This document shows, piece after piece, positions 1 through 6,347 of a DNA stretch of 9,008 nucleotides (positions within the stretch are counted from its first letter, which is position 1; the number at the start of each line of letters is the position of its first letter). The translations under genes and the position numbers were made by a program. The stretch is taken from positions 1-9,008 of the forward strand of contig CAJQOW010000274.1 of assembly GCA_905480055.1 (NCBI GenBank). Direction: 5' to 3'. A model generated the notes under the pieces. That model was not told where the DNA came from. It ran no database searches and worked only from the letters and a program-made list of their open reading frames with translations. The stretch is from an uncultured Acidimicrobiia bacterium. GTDB taxonomy: Bacteria; Actinomycetota; Acidimicrobiia; UBA5794.

Positions 1-888
1 CTCGACAACCCGCTGATCGCCGCCGATTATCCCCACATCCACCTCCCGTCGGTTGATGAGGCGGTTGCAGAGCTCCAGCCCTGTGCGGAGGCCGGTGTTG
101 GCTGCATGGTCGATGCGATGCCCGCAGCTGGTGGGAGACATCCCAATCGCCTGGCGGACATCTCGATGCGAACGGGCGTCGCGATCGTTGCGATGACCGG
201 GCTGCACACGCCGAAGTACTACATCCATCATCCGTGGGCGATCGAGGCTGATCCCGATGTCCTCGCTCAGCTGTTTGCGGACGACATCGAAGTCGGCATC
301 GATCGATTCGACTACACGGGCCCGGTCGTTGAGCGGACCGAGTACCGGGCCGGGGTCATCAAGGTCGCGACGGAGGTTGCTGAGGTTTCCGATCGGGCTC
401 GTCGGGTGTTCGCCGGCGCAGCCGAGGCGGCGAGGCAGACAGGTGTTCCCATTCTGACCCACACGGAGGCAGGTGTTGGTGCCTTTGGCCAGCTCGAGGT
501 GTTCCGGGATCTCGGCTTCCCGCTCCACCGAGTTGTTATCTCCCACACCGACAAGATCATGGATGCCCAATACCACGTCGACCTTCTCCGATCAGGTGTC
601 TTGCTCGAGTTCGATCAGGCCCTCAGGCAACCTCCGGGGGCAGGAAACTGGACAGCCGAGCTCACGGCGAGGGTTGTCGAGGAGGGGTTCGTAGAGCAGG
701 TCATGTTCGGGACCGACGGGGCGAGGCGGACCCTCTGGTCGGCCCTGGGAGGAGAGCCAGGCCTTGCGTGGATGCGCACGGGGTTTGTGGATGCCCTCAC
801 CGATCGAGGCGTGTCATCGGATCAACTTGCGACGATGTTCGAGACGAACCCGCAACGGTTCCTGTCCATGGAGGTACCCCAGGGATGA
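1..888 (+). CDS. Phosphotriesterase-family metal-dependent hydrolase, 5' end missing (possible sugar lactonase)
   Basis: The frame is open from the first base, giving 295 residues and then a TGA; the true start lies upstream. The protein is an amidohydrolase-fold phosphotriesterase homologue. Numbering from the first visible codon, the bridging lysine that is carboxylated in this family sits in the GVIKVATE motif (about K121). Metal-ligand histidines are in THTEAG (H154) and SHTDK (H182), and the catalytic aspartate is in FGTDGAR (D239). The N-terminal HxH metal pair should lie just outside the window. Characterised family members include organophosphate hydrolases and lactonases, some acting on sugar lactones or their phosphates. 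The neighbouring dehydrogenases and epimerase-like gene favour a sugar lactone substrate, which is inference. The stop overlaps the next start as ATGA, so translation is probably coupled. Confidence 0.87.
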   Translation, partial: LDNPLIAADYPHIHLPSVDEAVAELQPCAEAGVGCMVDAMPAAGGRHPNRLADISMRTGVAIVAMTGLHTPKYYIHHPWAIEADPDVLAQLFADDIEVGIDRFDYTGPVVERTEYRAGVIKVATEVAEVSDRARRVFAGAAEAARQTGVPILTHTEAGVGAFGQLEVFRDLGFPLHRVVISHTDKIMDAQYHVDLLRSGVLLEFDQALRQPPGAGNWTAELTARVVEEGFVEQVMFGTDGARRTLWSALGGEPGLAWMRTGFVDALTDRGVSSDQLATMFETNPQRFLSMEVPQG

Positions 889-1909
889 CGATTTCCACGG
901 TCGGTGTGAGCAAGTTGAGGACAGGGCCGGACAGCGTCGACCTTCGTGAGTTCACCGTCTACGATCCTGGCCAGGGTCAGGTTCTTCTCGAGGTGATCTC
1001 GGCCGGCATCTGTGGAACGGATCTCCACATTGCGGACGACGAGTTCCCTTCCCTTCCGCCGGTGACGATGGGCCACGAGGTCACTGTGAAGTTCGCTCGG
1101 TTGGCGAAGGCGTAGACGCAGAATTGATCGGAGGGAGGTTCGCCGCCGAGACCTACTTCTCCTATTGCGAAACCTGTACGTACTGTCGAACCGGCAGCCC
1201 GAACCTGTGTCAGGGGCGTCGATCCTTCGGTTCTCATGTCGACGGTGGATTCGCTCGGTGGCTGATCCTGCCAGCGAGGAACCTGCATCGGTTGCCGGAC
1301 CATGTTGCGAGGCACGCAGGATCGCTCGCTGAACCGCTCGCATGCGTCACCAACTGCTTGTTTGATCCACCGGTGGTCAACGCGGGAGACTCGGTTCTGG
1401 TGCTGGGTCCGGGCACGATGGGCGTGCTCACTGCCCAAGCGGCCAGAGCAGCAGGTGGCACTGTGGTCCTGGCTGGGCTGCCGTCCGATGAGCAACGGCT
1501 CGCCGTCGCGGCCCAACTCGGGCTCGCAACCATCACAGTCGGCGATGAGCCCATCCTCGAGGAGACCTTCGACGTGGTGTGCGAGTGCTCGGGAGCCCAG
1601 CCAGCGGCAGCCACCGCACTGTCCGCGGTCCGCAAGGGTGGGAGGTACGTGCACGTCGGCATCTTTGGCCATGAGGTCACCCTCGACCTCGATCAGATCC
1701 TCTACAAGGAAATCACCTATACGTCCGGGTTCGCCAGCACACCGAGATCGTGGGCTCGGGCCATGTCGCTGCTCGAATTGGGTGCCGTCGAACTGGACCC
1801 ATTGGTTTCTGAGGTCGTGCCGATCGCAGAATGGCGGCAAGCGTTCGCAGCCACGAGAGCTGGCACCGGGATGAAGTTTGTCATTGACCCCAGGTCGGAA
1901 GGGAACTGA
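885..1909 (+). pseudogene. Zinc-dependent (threonine/sorbitol dehydrogenase-like) alcohol dehydrogenase, disrupted by a one-base frameshift
   Basis: The ATG at 885 overlaps the upstream stop. The first frame gives an N-terminal GroES-like half with the catalytic-zinc motifs GICGTDLH and GHEV, then runs off-homology after GHEVT and stops at 1113-1115. The second half resumes in another frame from about 1088 to the TGA at 1909. It carries the structural-zinc set of four cysteines (CETCTYCRTGSPNLC) and the NAD(P)-binding GPGTMG motif. Adding one G beside 1086 restores GHEVTGEVRSVGEG and a single protein of about 341 residues, the normal size of this family. Both halves are otherwise intact, so this is either a recent mutation or a sequencing/assembly error. 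If functional, it would oxidise a polyol or sugar hydroxyl with NAD(P)+. The next gene begins 3 bases after the stop. Confidence 0.85.
1897..1903 (+). promoter_or_regulatory. Ribosome binding site of the SDR gene
   Basis: GGAAGGG lies inside the last codons of the alcohol dehydrogenase, 9 bases before the ATG at 1913. It supports that start and gives the SDR gene its own ribosome entry site even though the upstream gene is frameshifted. Confidence 0.55.
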
Positions 1910-1912
1910 GCA

Positions 1913-2704
1913 ATGCCCACCACTGTTGAACTTGTCGGTCCATCAGCCGTAGTCACCGGCGTGTCGAAGGGCATCGGCCGGGCGACTGCCGTTGCGTTGG
2001 CGCGCGCCGGTGCGAACGTCCTCGGCGTGTACCGCAGCGATCACGATGGCGCAGACACGGTGCGCAGTCAGATCGAGGCGGAAGGGCGGGACGCTGTCAT
2101 CATCCAGGGCGACACGGGCGATCCCGATCTGGCACCTAGGCTGGCAGCAGGGGCGATCGACCGGTGGGGAAGCCTGGACATCTGGGTCAACAACGCTGCC
2201 CAGCTCATGGTCAAGCCGCTCATCGAGACCACGAACGACGACTGGCATGGGCTCATGGCTGCGAATCTGCATGGCTTCTTCTACGGAAGTCGGGAGGCTG
2301 CCCGCGTCATGTATCCGCAGGGCAGGGGGCGCATCATCAACGTCACCTCTGCGGCCGACGTACTGGTCGTCGCAAATCTCGGCGCCTACATCGCGGCTAA
2401 GGGTGGGATCCTCGGCTTGACGAAGACGCTTGCGATCGAGGCAGCCGAACACAATGTCACGGTGAATGCGCTGTCGCCAGGGGCCACCGATACTCCGCTC
2501 AACGTCAAGGCCTACACACCGGAAGTTCGCGCCACCTACGAGAACCGGATCCCGCTCGGGAGAATCGGGACGGAGGACGAGATTGCAGACGCTCTCGTCT
2601 TCCTTGCATCGACTGCATCCCGCTACATCACGGGGCAGGAAATCGTTGTCGACGGAGGACTCGTCATCAACGGAACGGTTGGCCACGCCCTCGATGATGA
2701 CTGA
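1913..2704 (+). CDS. Short-chain dehydrogenase/reductase (SDR) family oxidoreductase
   Basis: This is a 263-residue classical SDR, a usual length. The Rossmann cofactor motif TGVSKGIG is at residues 15-22 and NNAA at 93-96. The catalytic tetrad is visible as N118, S146 (NVTSAAD), Y159 and K163 (YIAAK). The PG motif at 189-190 is followed by ATDTPL, and the C-terminal ITGQEIVVDGG (239-249) is typical of the family. Acidic or basic residues that would settle NAD versus NADP are not clear; R41 after the second strand mildly hints at NADP. The protein is cytosolic and probably acts on a sugar, sugar acid or polyol, judged only from its neighbours. It starts 3 bases after the alcohol dehydrogenase stop and its end overlaps the next gene, so it is part of one operon. 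Confidence 0.92.
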   Translation: MPTTVELVGPSAVVTGVSKGIGRATAVALARAGANVLGVYRSDHDGADTVRSQIEAEGRDAVIIQGDTGDPDLAPRLAAGAIDRWGSLDIWVNNAAQLMVKPLIETTNDDWHGLMAANLHGFFYGSREAARVMYPQGRGRIINVTSAADVLVVANLGAYIAAKGGILGLTKTLAIEAAEHNVTVNALSPGATDTPLNVKAYTPEVRATYENRIPLGRIGTEDEIADALVFLASTASRYITGQEIVVDGGLVINGTVGHALDDD

Positions 2705-3677
2705 CACTCCCTCCGAAGCCTTCGCCTCGGTTGCCCTCTCGAACGTCGACACGGTGTTGTGGGTGGGTGACGCAAGATCAGCGTCCTCAGGCATGCGCGT
2801 CATCGATGTGGCCCCGGTGGGTGGCATCCGTCTACGGGTGCTGCCGGAGCGGGGTCTTGACATCGGACAGGCATGGTTCGCCGGAACACCACTCGCGTGG
2901 CTGTCGAGCAAGGGCGAGCAGCCCCCGCTTGCGAGCCCGTCGGGTATGGACTGGGCCGACGCATTCGGCGGTGGCCTCATCACCACCTGCGGTCTCCGCA
3001 ACGTGGGGATGCCATCCGAGGGCCATGGGCTCCATGGCACCTTCTCGCATCTTCTTGCAGAGGATGTGACGATCGTTCGATCAACCGAAGACCGGGGCAG
3101 CATCACCGTGGCTGGCCGCGTCACCGATGACTCCCAGGAGCCGCACATGACGGTTGACCGGACCATCACCACGTCGGCCGGCATGGGTCGCATCGAAGTC
3201 AGGGACATCACGACAAACCAGGGCTCGTCCCTGGCTGAAGCACCACTGCTGTATCACTGCAACTTTGGTTGGCCGCTGTGGTCGGGGTCAGCGATGCTCA
3301 CCATGAACACGGACGACACCGTGGCGCGCGATCCAGACTCAGGACCAGCACTCGGCCGTTGGTCCGCGCCGCCACCGATCCAGAAGACCCCGGAGTGGGT
3401 GCTCGAGCATCGGGTGCGTTCGGAGGACGGTTGGGCACGGGCGCAAATCTCGAGCCCAGCCTGTTCCGTCACGGTCAGGATCTCGTGGGAGACCGAGGAA
3501 CTCCCCATGCTGAACCAATGGATCGATGCGAACCCTGGCATGGGCGTGCTCGGTATAGAACCGGCGAACTGCACTACGCGGGGCTTGGCCTTCGAGCGGG
3601 CACGAGGCACCGTTCCCACGATCGAGCCCGGACAACAGCGATCGACTTCCTTGGTTGTGGAGGCATCTGCGCTGTGA
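2694..3677 (+). CDS. DUF4432 family, aldose-1-epimerase-like protein
   Basis: This 327-residue protein resembles the DUF4432 branch of the galactose-mutarotase-like beta-sandwich fold. Supporting stretches are PERGLDIGQAWFAGTPLAWL (51-70), GGGLITTCGLRNVG (92-105), GLHGTFSH (112-119), YHCNFGWPL (187-195) and IEPANC (288-293). The last three resemble the histidine and glutamate positions used by mutarotases. Members probably interconvert anomers or otherwise act on carbohydrate; few are characterised, so the exact reaction is open. Two adjacent ATGs (2694 and 2697) are possible starts. Both lie inside the SDR gene, and no clear Shine-Dalgarno sequence precedes them, which suggests translational coupling. 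The stop overlaps the next gene as GTGA. There is no signal peptide, so it should be cytosolic. Confidence 0.82.
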   Translation: MMTDTPSEAFASVALSNVDTVLWVGDARSASSGMRVIDVAPVGGIRLRVLPERGLDIGQAWFAGTPLAWLSSKGEQPPLASPSGMDWADAFGGGLITTCGLRNVGMPSEGHGLHGTFSHLLAEDVTIVRSTEDRGSITVAGRVTDDSQEPHMTVDRTITTSAGMGRIEVRDITTNQGSSLAEAPLLYHCNFGWPLWSGSAMLTMNTDDTVARDPDSGPALGRWSAPPPIQKTPEWVLEHRVRSEDGWARAQISSPACSVTVRISWETEELPMLNQWIDANPGMGVLGIEPANCTTRGLAFERARGTVPTIEPGQQRSTSLVVEASAL

Positions 3678-4348
3678 CCGAACGAATCGCTGAGCCAATG
3701 GGACCAATCGAAGCCATCATCTGGGACGTCGATGGCACGCTCGCCGACACACTCGATCTCTGTGCCAGCGCCCTCGGCACCGCCATCGAGCAATTCGGAG
3801 GCCCGACCCTGACCCAACAGGAGATATTTTCACGGTTCGGCCCATCCGAAGAGGGCGTCCTGCGCAACGAACTCGGGGACCAATGGGTGGATGCCATCGA
3901 GGTGTTCCTTGTCGAGTACACGGCCGGTCTCGACGGCCTCGGCTTTCCCGAGGTGTGCGATGTTGTGCGTCGCCTCGCCCACGCTGGAGTGCCGCAGTCG
4001 GTTGTCACGGCGAAGGGTGCACGAGGAGCCGCCATCACCCTCGAATCGCTTGGCCTGTCTCATGTGTTCGAAGAGGTCGCTGCTGGTTCGGTCGATGGTT
4101 TGGTGAAGGCCGACCAAATCGCGAAGATCGTCGATGCCTGGGGATTCCCGCCACGCCAGGTTGCCTACATCGGCGATGCACCTTCCGACATTCGTTCGTC
4201 CCGCACAGCTGGCGTCGTCGCCGTGACGGCGGCCTGGAAGTCAGGTGCAGATGTCGATCACCTTCGAAGCCTGGAGCCCGACATGGTGCTGCTGACCGAA
4301 GACGAACTCGTCGAGTGGGTCGGCGGCGCAGTGCCTGCCCTGCGCTAG
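3674..4348 (+). CDS. HAD-superfamily hydrolase (phosphoglycolate phosphatase / beta-phosphoglucomutase-like)
   Basis: From the GTG at 3674, which overlaps the previous stop as GTGA, the protein is 224 residues. An ATG at 3698 is an alternative start nine codons in, still upstream of the catalytic motif. All four HAD motifs are present: DVDGT with nucleophile D18 and acid D20, T112 in VVTAKG, K145 in GLVKAD, and GDAPSD with D168 and D172. A helical cap between motifs I and II (about residues 30-95) places it in subfamily I with Gph/PGMB-type enzymes. It probably dephosphorylates a small sugar phosphate or related phosphate ester. As the last gene of the + strand operon it may act on an intermediate of the same pathway or clear a dead-end phosphate. 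Its stop lies one base from the opposing stop at 4350. Confidence 0.88.
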   Translation: MTERIAEPMGPIEAIIWDVDGTLADTLDLCASALGTAIEQFGGPTLTQQEIFSRFGPSEEGVLRNELGDQWVDAIEVFLVEYTAGLDGLGFPEVCDVVRRLAHAGVPQSVVTAKGARGAAITLESLGLSHVFEEVAAGSVDGLVKADQIAKIVDAWGFPPRQVAYIGDAPSDIRSSRTAGVVAVTAAWKSGADVDHLRSLEPDMVLLTEDELVEWVGGAVPALR

Positions 4349-4349
4349 G

Positions 4350-5036
4350 TCATAGCGCCGAAGCCGCATCCCTGTCGAGGAAGACGTGCAGGTCCGGGTG
4401 TTGTTGAAGCACCGATGCGGGAACCTTCGTGTCGACCGCACCCTCCAGGGCTTCGGCGACGATCGAGGCTTTGTGCGTGCCCGTTGCCAGCAGCCACACC
4501 GCTGCCGCATCCATGATGTCTGCCAAACCGAACGTCACACCACGTTCTGGCGGCGGGCCGGTTCCATATGCAGTGCTCGCCTGCTGAGTTGACCAGTGGA
4601 GATCCACGACCCGTGCCCGCGACGCCACAGAAGATCCTGGTTCGTTGAGTCCGAGGTGCCCGTTGGTGCCGATGCCGAGCACAGCGACGTCGAACGCGCC
4701 GTTGATGGCATCTGTCAGGCGGGCGCACTCGGCTTCCAGATCGGGTGCCATCGTGTCCCAGTTCTCGAGCCGATCGGGTTGATGCTTCAGACGATCCAGG
4801 AGGTCCCTTCGCAGCATGGTGTCGCATCGTGCGGCTGCGCCGTTGGGAAGGACGAACTCATCGAGGAGGAACACCGAGGCACGCGAGAGATCCCCCTGCA
4901 ACCCGAGCTGTGCGTAGGCAGTCCGAGGAGTCGCTCCCGTAGGCAGGCACAACGTGGATCCAGCGCGAGCGGCCGCATCGAGCCGATCGGCAACCACGCC
5001 TGGCCACCGATCTGGTTCGAGTACGTGGAGATTCAC
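4350..5036 (-). CDS. Glucosamine-6-phosphate deaminase / NagB-like sugar-phosphate isomerase
   Basis: This 228-residue protein belongs to the NagB/6-phosphogluconolactonase (RpiA-like fold) family. It shows the phosphate-binding LPTGATPRTAY (31-41), the catalytic acidic pair LDEF (D59, E60) and the diagnostic GIGTNGHLGLNEPGSS (121-136) with H127 and E132. RGVTFG (165-170) and VPASVLQQH (205-213) also fit. These fit the deaminase branch better than lactonases, which carry DGHTASLFP. It is shorter than E. coli NagB (266), so the substrate may be an amino-sugar phosphate other than GlcN6P. The start is a GTG one base after the oxidoreductase stop (TGATGTG); the nearby ATG is out of frame. No nagA neighbour is visible, so assignment to GlcNAc use is only probable. 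Expression should follow the operator at 6268-6279. Confidence 0.83.
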   Translation of the reverse strand: MNLHVLEPDRWPGVVADRLDAAARAGSTLCLPTGATPRTAYAQLGLQGDLSRASVFLLDEFVLPNGAAARCDTMLRRDLLDRLKHQPDRLENWDTMAPDLEAECARLTDAINGAFDVAVLGIGTNGHLGLNEPGSSVASRARVVDLHWSTQQASTAYGTGPPPERGVTFGLADIMDAAAVWLLATGTHKASIVAEALEGAVDTKVPASVLQQHPDLHVFLDRDAASAL

Positions 5037-5037
5037 A

Positions 5038-6234
5038 TCAGGACTCGGTGACGATGTCGAAGATCGAACCTGTCTCCTTGTCCGCCAGGATCAGCTTTGA
5101 TCGTCCGTCCGGCAAGATCTCGGCCTTCACGATCGGGTGACCGTCGTGGTAGGACGTGTGCTTGTCGATGCGGGCCGTCGAGCCACCGCGCCACTCGATG
5201 TCAACTGGTTCCCATTGCCGAGTTTCGGCCGAACGGTATGCGGCGTCCATGATCGCGTTGACAACGTATCCGTCGTAGAACGTTTCCTGGGGTTCGGTGC
5301 CGGACTCGATCGATTCGAACATGTCGGTGAACATGTCGACGTAGCCGAGCTCGGCAACCTCATCGCCCACTGGGAAGAGCCAACCCTCGGTCGATTCGAT
5401 CTTCTCTGCGACGTATCCGTCGCCGCCGCCCGAGCTGTACATGTCAAAGCCGGTGCGGAGGAAGTGGTTGAGCCAGATGGTTCCCTCGGTGCCCGCAACC
5501 TCGTCGCGAAGATCCATCCCGCCTCTGAACGACCAGCTGACCTCGAACTGACCGAGGGCACCGGACTCGAACCGAATCATCGCCACTGCATTGTCTTCTG
5601 CCTTGATCGGGTGAACCAGCGTGTCGGCCCATGCCATGACCTCGACGGGACGGTTCCCCTTCCCTACGAAGTTCCGAATGATCTCGATGCAGTGACAGCC
5701 AAGGTCGACGATGGCTCCGCCTCCGGCCTTGTCCTTGTCCCAGAACCACGCACTATGGGGCCCAGGGTGTGTCTCGCGGGATCGCACCCAGGTCACGTCG
5801 CCGATTGCGCCTGACTCCACCGCGCCGATCGCCTTGAGCGTCTTGGGCGTGTAGCAAAGGTCTTCGAGGTACCCGGCGAAGATGCCAGCCTCTTCCACGC
5901 GGTCGAGGATCCGTTTCGCTTCGGCCGCATCGCGGGCGAGGGGTTTTGTGCACAACACGGCCTTACCAGCGGTGGCAATGAGGTCGATGGCCTCCTCGTG
6001 CAGGAAGTTCGGGAGGGCGACAACGACGACGTCGGTGTCCGGGTGGTTGATGGCGTCCTCGAGTGAGGTCGTGTGGACCGGAATGTCCCAGCGATCCGCA
6101 AATGCCTCGCCACGTTCCTCGGATCGGGAGTAGACCACCTGGACGCGGTCCCTGCTGCGCTGGCCGTGCAACGTCATGGTGTAGAAATCGGCAATCAGGC
6201 CCGTGCCGAGCATCGTGATGGATCGTGACTGCAT
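5038..6234 (-). CDS. Gfo/Idh/MocA family NAD(P)-dependent oxidoreductase
   Basis: This is a 398-residue two-domain oxidoreductase. The N-terminal Rossmann domain shows GTGLIA (10-15). The usual EKP dinucleotide-site motif appears as CTKP (95-98), with the lysine and proline kept and the glutamate replaced by threonine. The C-terminal domain has the catalytic D-x3-H pattern in DLGCHCIE (D177, H181). The family oxidises or reduces sugars, inositols and sugar derivatives using NAD(P). The tail beyond residue 350 is longer than in the common members of about 340 residues and has no recognisable motif. The ATG is preceded by a strong AGGGAGG. It is the first gene of a two-gene operon with the NagB-like gene, which starts one base after its stop. 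The pairing suggests oxidation of a sugar whose phosphorylated amino derivative is later deaminated, which is inference. Confidence 0.9.
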   Translation of the reverse strand: MQSRSITMLGTGLIADFYTMTLHGQRSRDRVQVVYSRSEERGEAFADRWDIPVHTTSLEDAINHPDTDVVVVALPNFLHEEAIDLIATAGKAVLCTKPLARDAAEAKRILDRVEEAGIFAGYLEDLCYTPKTLKAIGAVESGAIGDVTWVRSRETHPGPHSAWFWDKDKAGGGAIVDLGCHCIEIIRNFVGKGNRPVEVMAWADTLVHPIKAEDNAVAMIRFESGALGQFEVSWSFRGGMDLRDEVAGTEGTIWLNHFLRTGFDMYSSGGGDGYVAEKIESTEGWLFPVGDEVAELGYVDMFTDMFESIESGTEPQETFYDGYVVNAIMDAAYRSAETRQWEPVDIEWRGGSTARIDKHTSYHDGHPIVKAEILPDGRSKLILADKETGSIFDIVTES

Positions 6235-6238
6235 GGGG

Positions 6239-6245
6239 CCTCCCT
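6239..6245 (-). promoter_or_regulatory. Ribosome binding site of the oxidoreductase gene
   Basis: On the minus strand AGGGAGG stands four bases before the ATG at 6234. It is the strongest Shine-Dalgarno match in the window and fixes the start of the oxidoreductase. Confidence 0.75.
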
Positions 6246-6267
6246 ACGTCGATGTGTCCATGCAAGG

Positions 6268-6279
6268 TTGTATAGACAA
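6268..6279. promoter_or_regulatory. GntR/HutC-type operator upstream of the oxidoreductase-nagB-like operon
   Basis: TTGTATAGACAA is a near-perfect inverted repeat (10 of 12 positions symmetric). It contains GT-N-TA-N-AC (GTATAGAC, 6270-6277), the published consensus for HutC-subfamily GntR regulators, which include NagR and DasR of amino-sugar metabolism. It lies 33 bases upstream of the oxidoreductase ATG and directly abuts a possible minus-strand -10, TACACT (6284-6279), so a bound repressor could block transcription start. No convincing -35 was found. The symmetry and consensus match are seen in the sequence; the regulator and its effector are inferred, and no GntR gene is in the window. 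Confidence 0.55.
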
Positions 6280-6347
6280 GTGTAGCCGCACGCTCTGCAC
6301 CTTGCTGGGTGAGGGGGTCTGCAGGCCTGGGGAATGGGCGGCGAGGG

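Larger units (their letters stand above)
6235..6347. other. Intergenic region between arcA and the oxidoreductase
   Basis: These 113 bases follow the arcA stop and precede the oxidoreductase start, both genes running on the minus strand. They hold the Shine-Dalgarno sequence, the GntR-type site and a candidate -10. A short AGGCCT and CTGCAG palindrome cluster lies near 6320-6330, but no stem followed by a T-run is present, so termination of arcA transcription here is not evident. The operator argues that the downstream operon has its own promoter. Confidence 0.6.

Noticed and set aside
1080..1115. Programmed -1 frameshifting to explain the split alcohol dehydrogenase
   Set aside because: A -1 slip after ACT would give the right frame, but there is no X XXY YYZ slippery heptamer and no reason for recoding in this family. 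A lost G restores the exact family motif.
977..1840. Minus-strand open frame (287 codons) opposite the alcohol dehydrogenase
   Set aside because: The plus strand has clear zinc-ligand and Rossmann motifs here, while the opposite frame has none.
1943..3211. Long minus-strand open frame (422 codons) opposite the SDR and DUF4432 genes
   Set aside because: It has no recognisable motif, a composition typical of antisense frames in high-GC DNA, and overlaps two well-supported genes in full.
3550..3565. Inverted repeat CGGTATAGAACCG resembling a second GntR-like site
   Set aside because: It lies inside the DUF4432 coding region, lacks the AC half of the GT-N-TA-N-AC core and has no promoter context.
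4350..5036. Asparagine in GTNGH in place of the E. coli NagB aspartate (D141) as evidence of a dead enzyme
   Set aside because: Many deaminases, including Gram-positive NagB proteins as I recall them, carry asparagine here, so it is normal variation.
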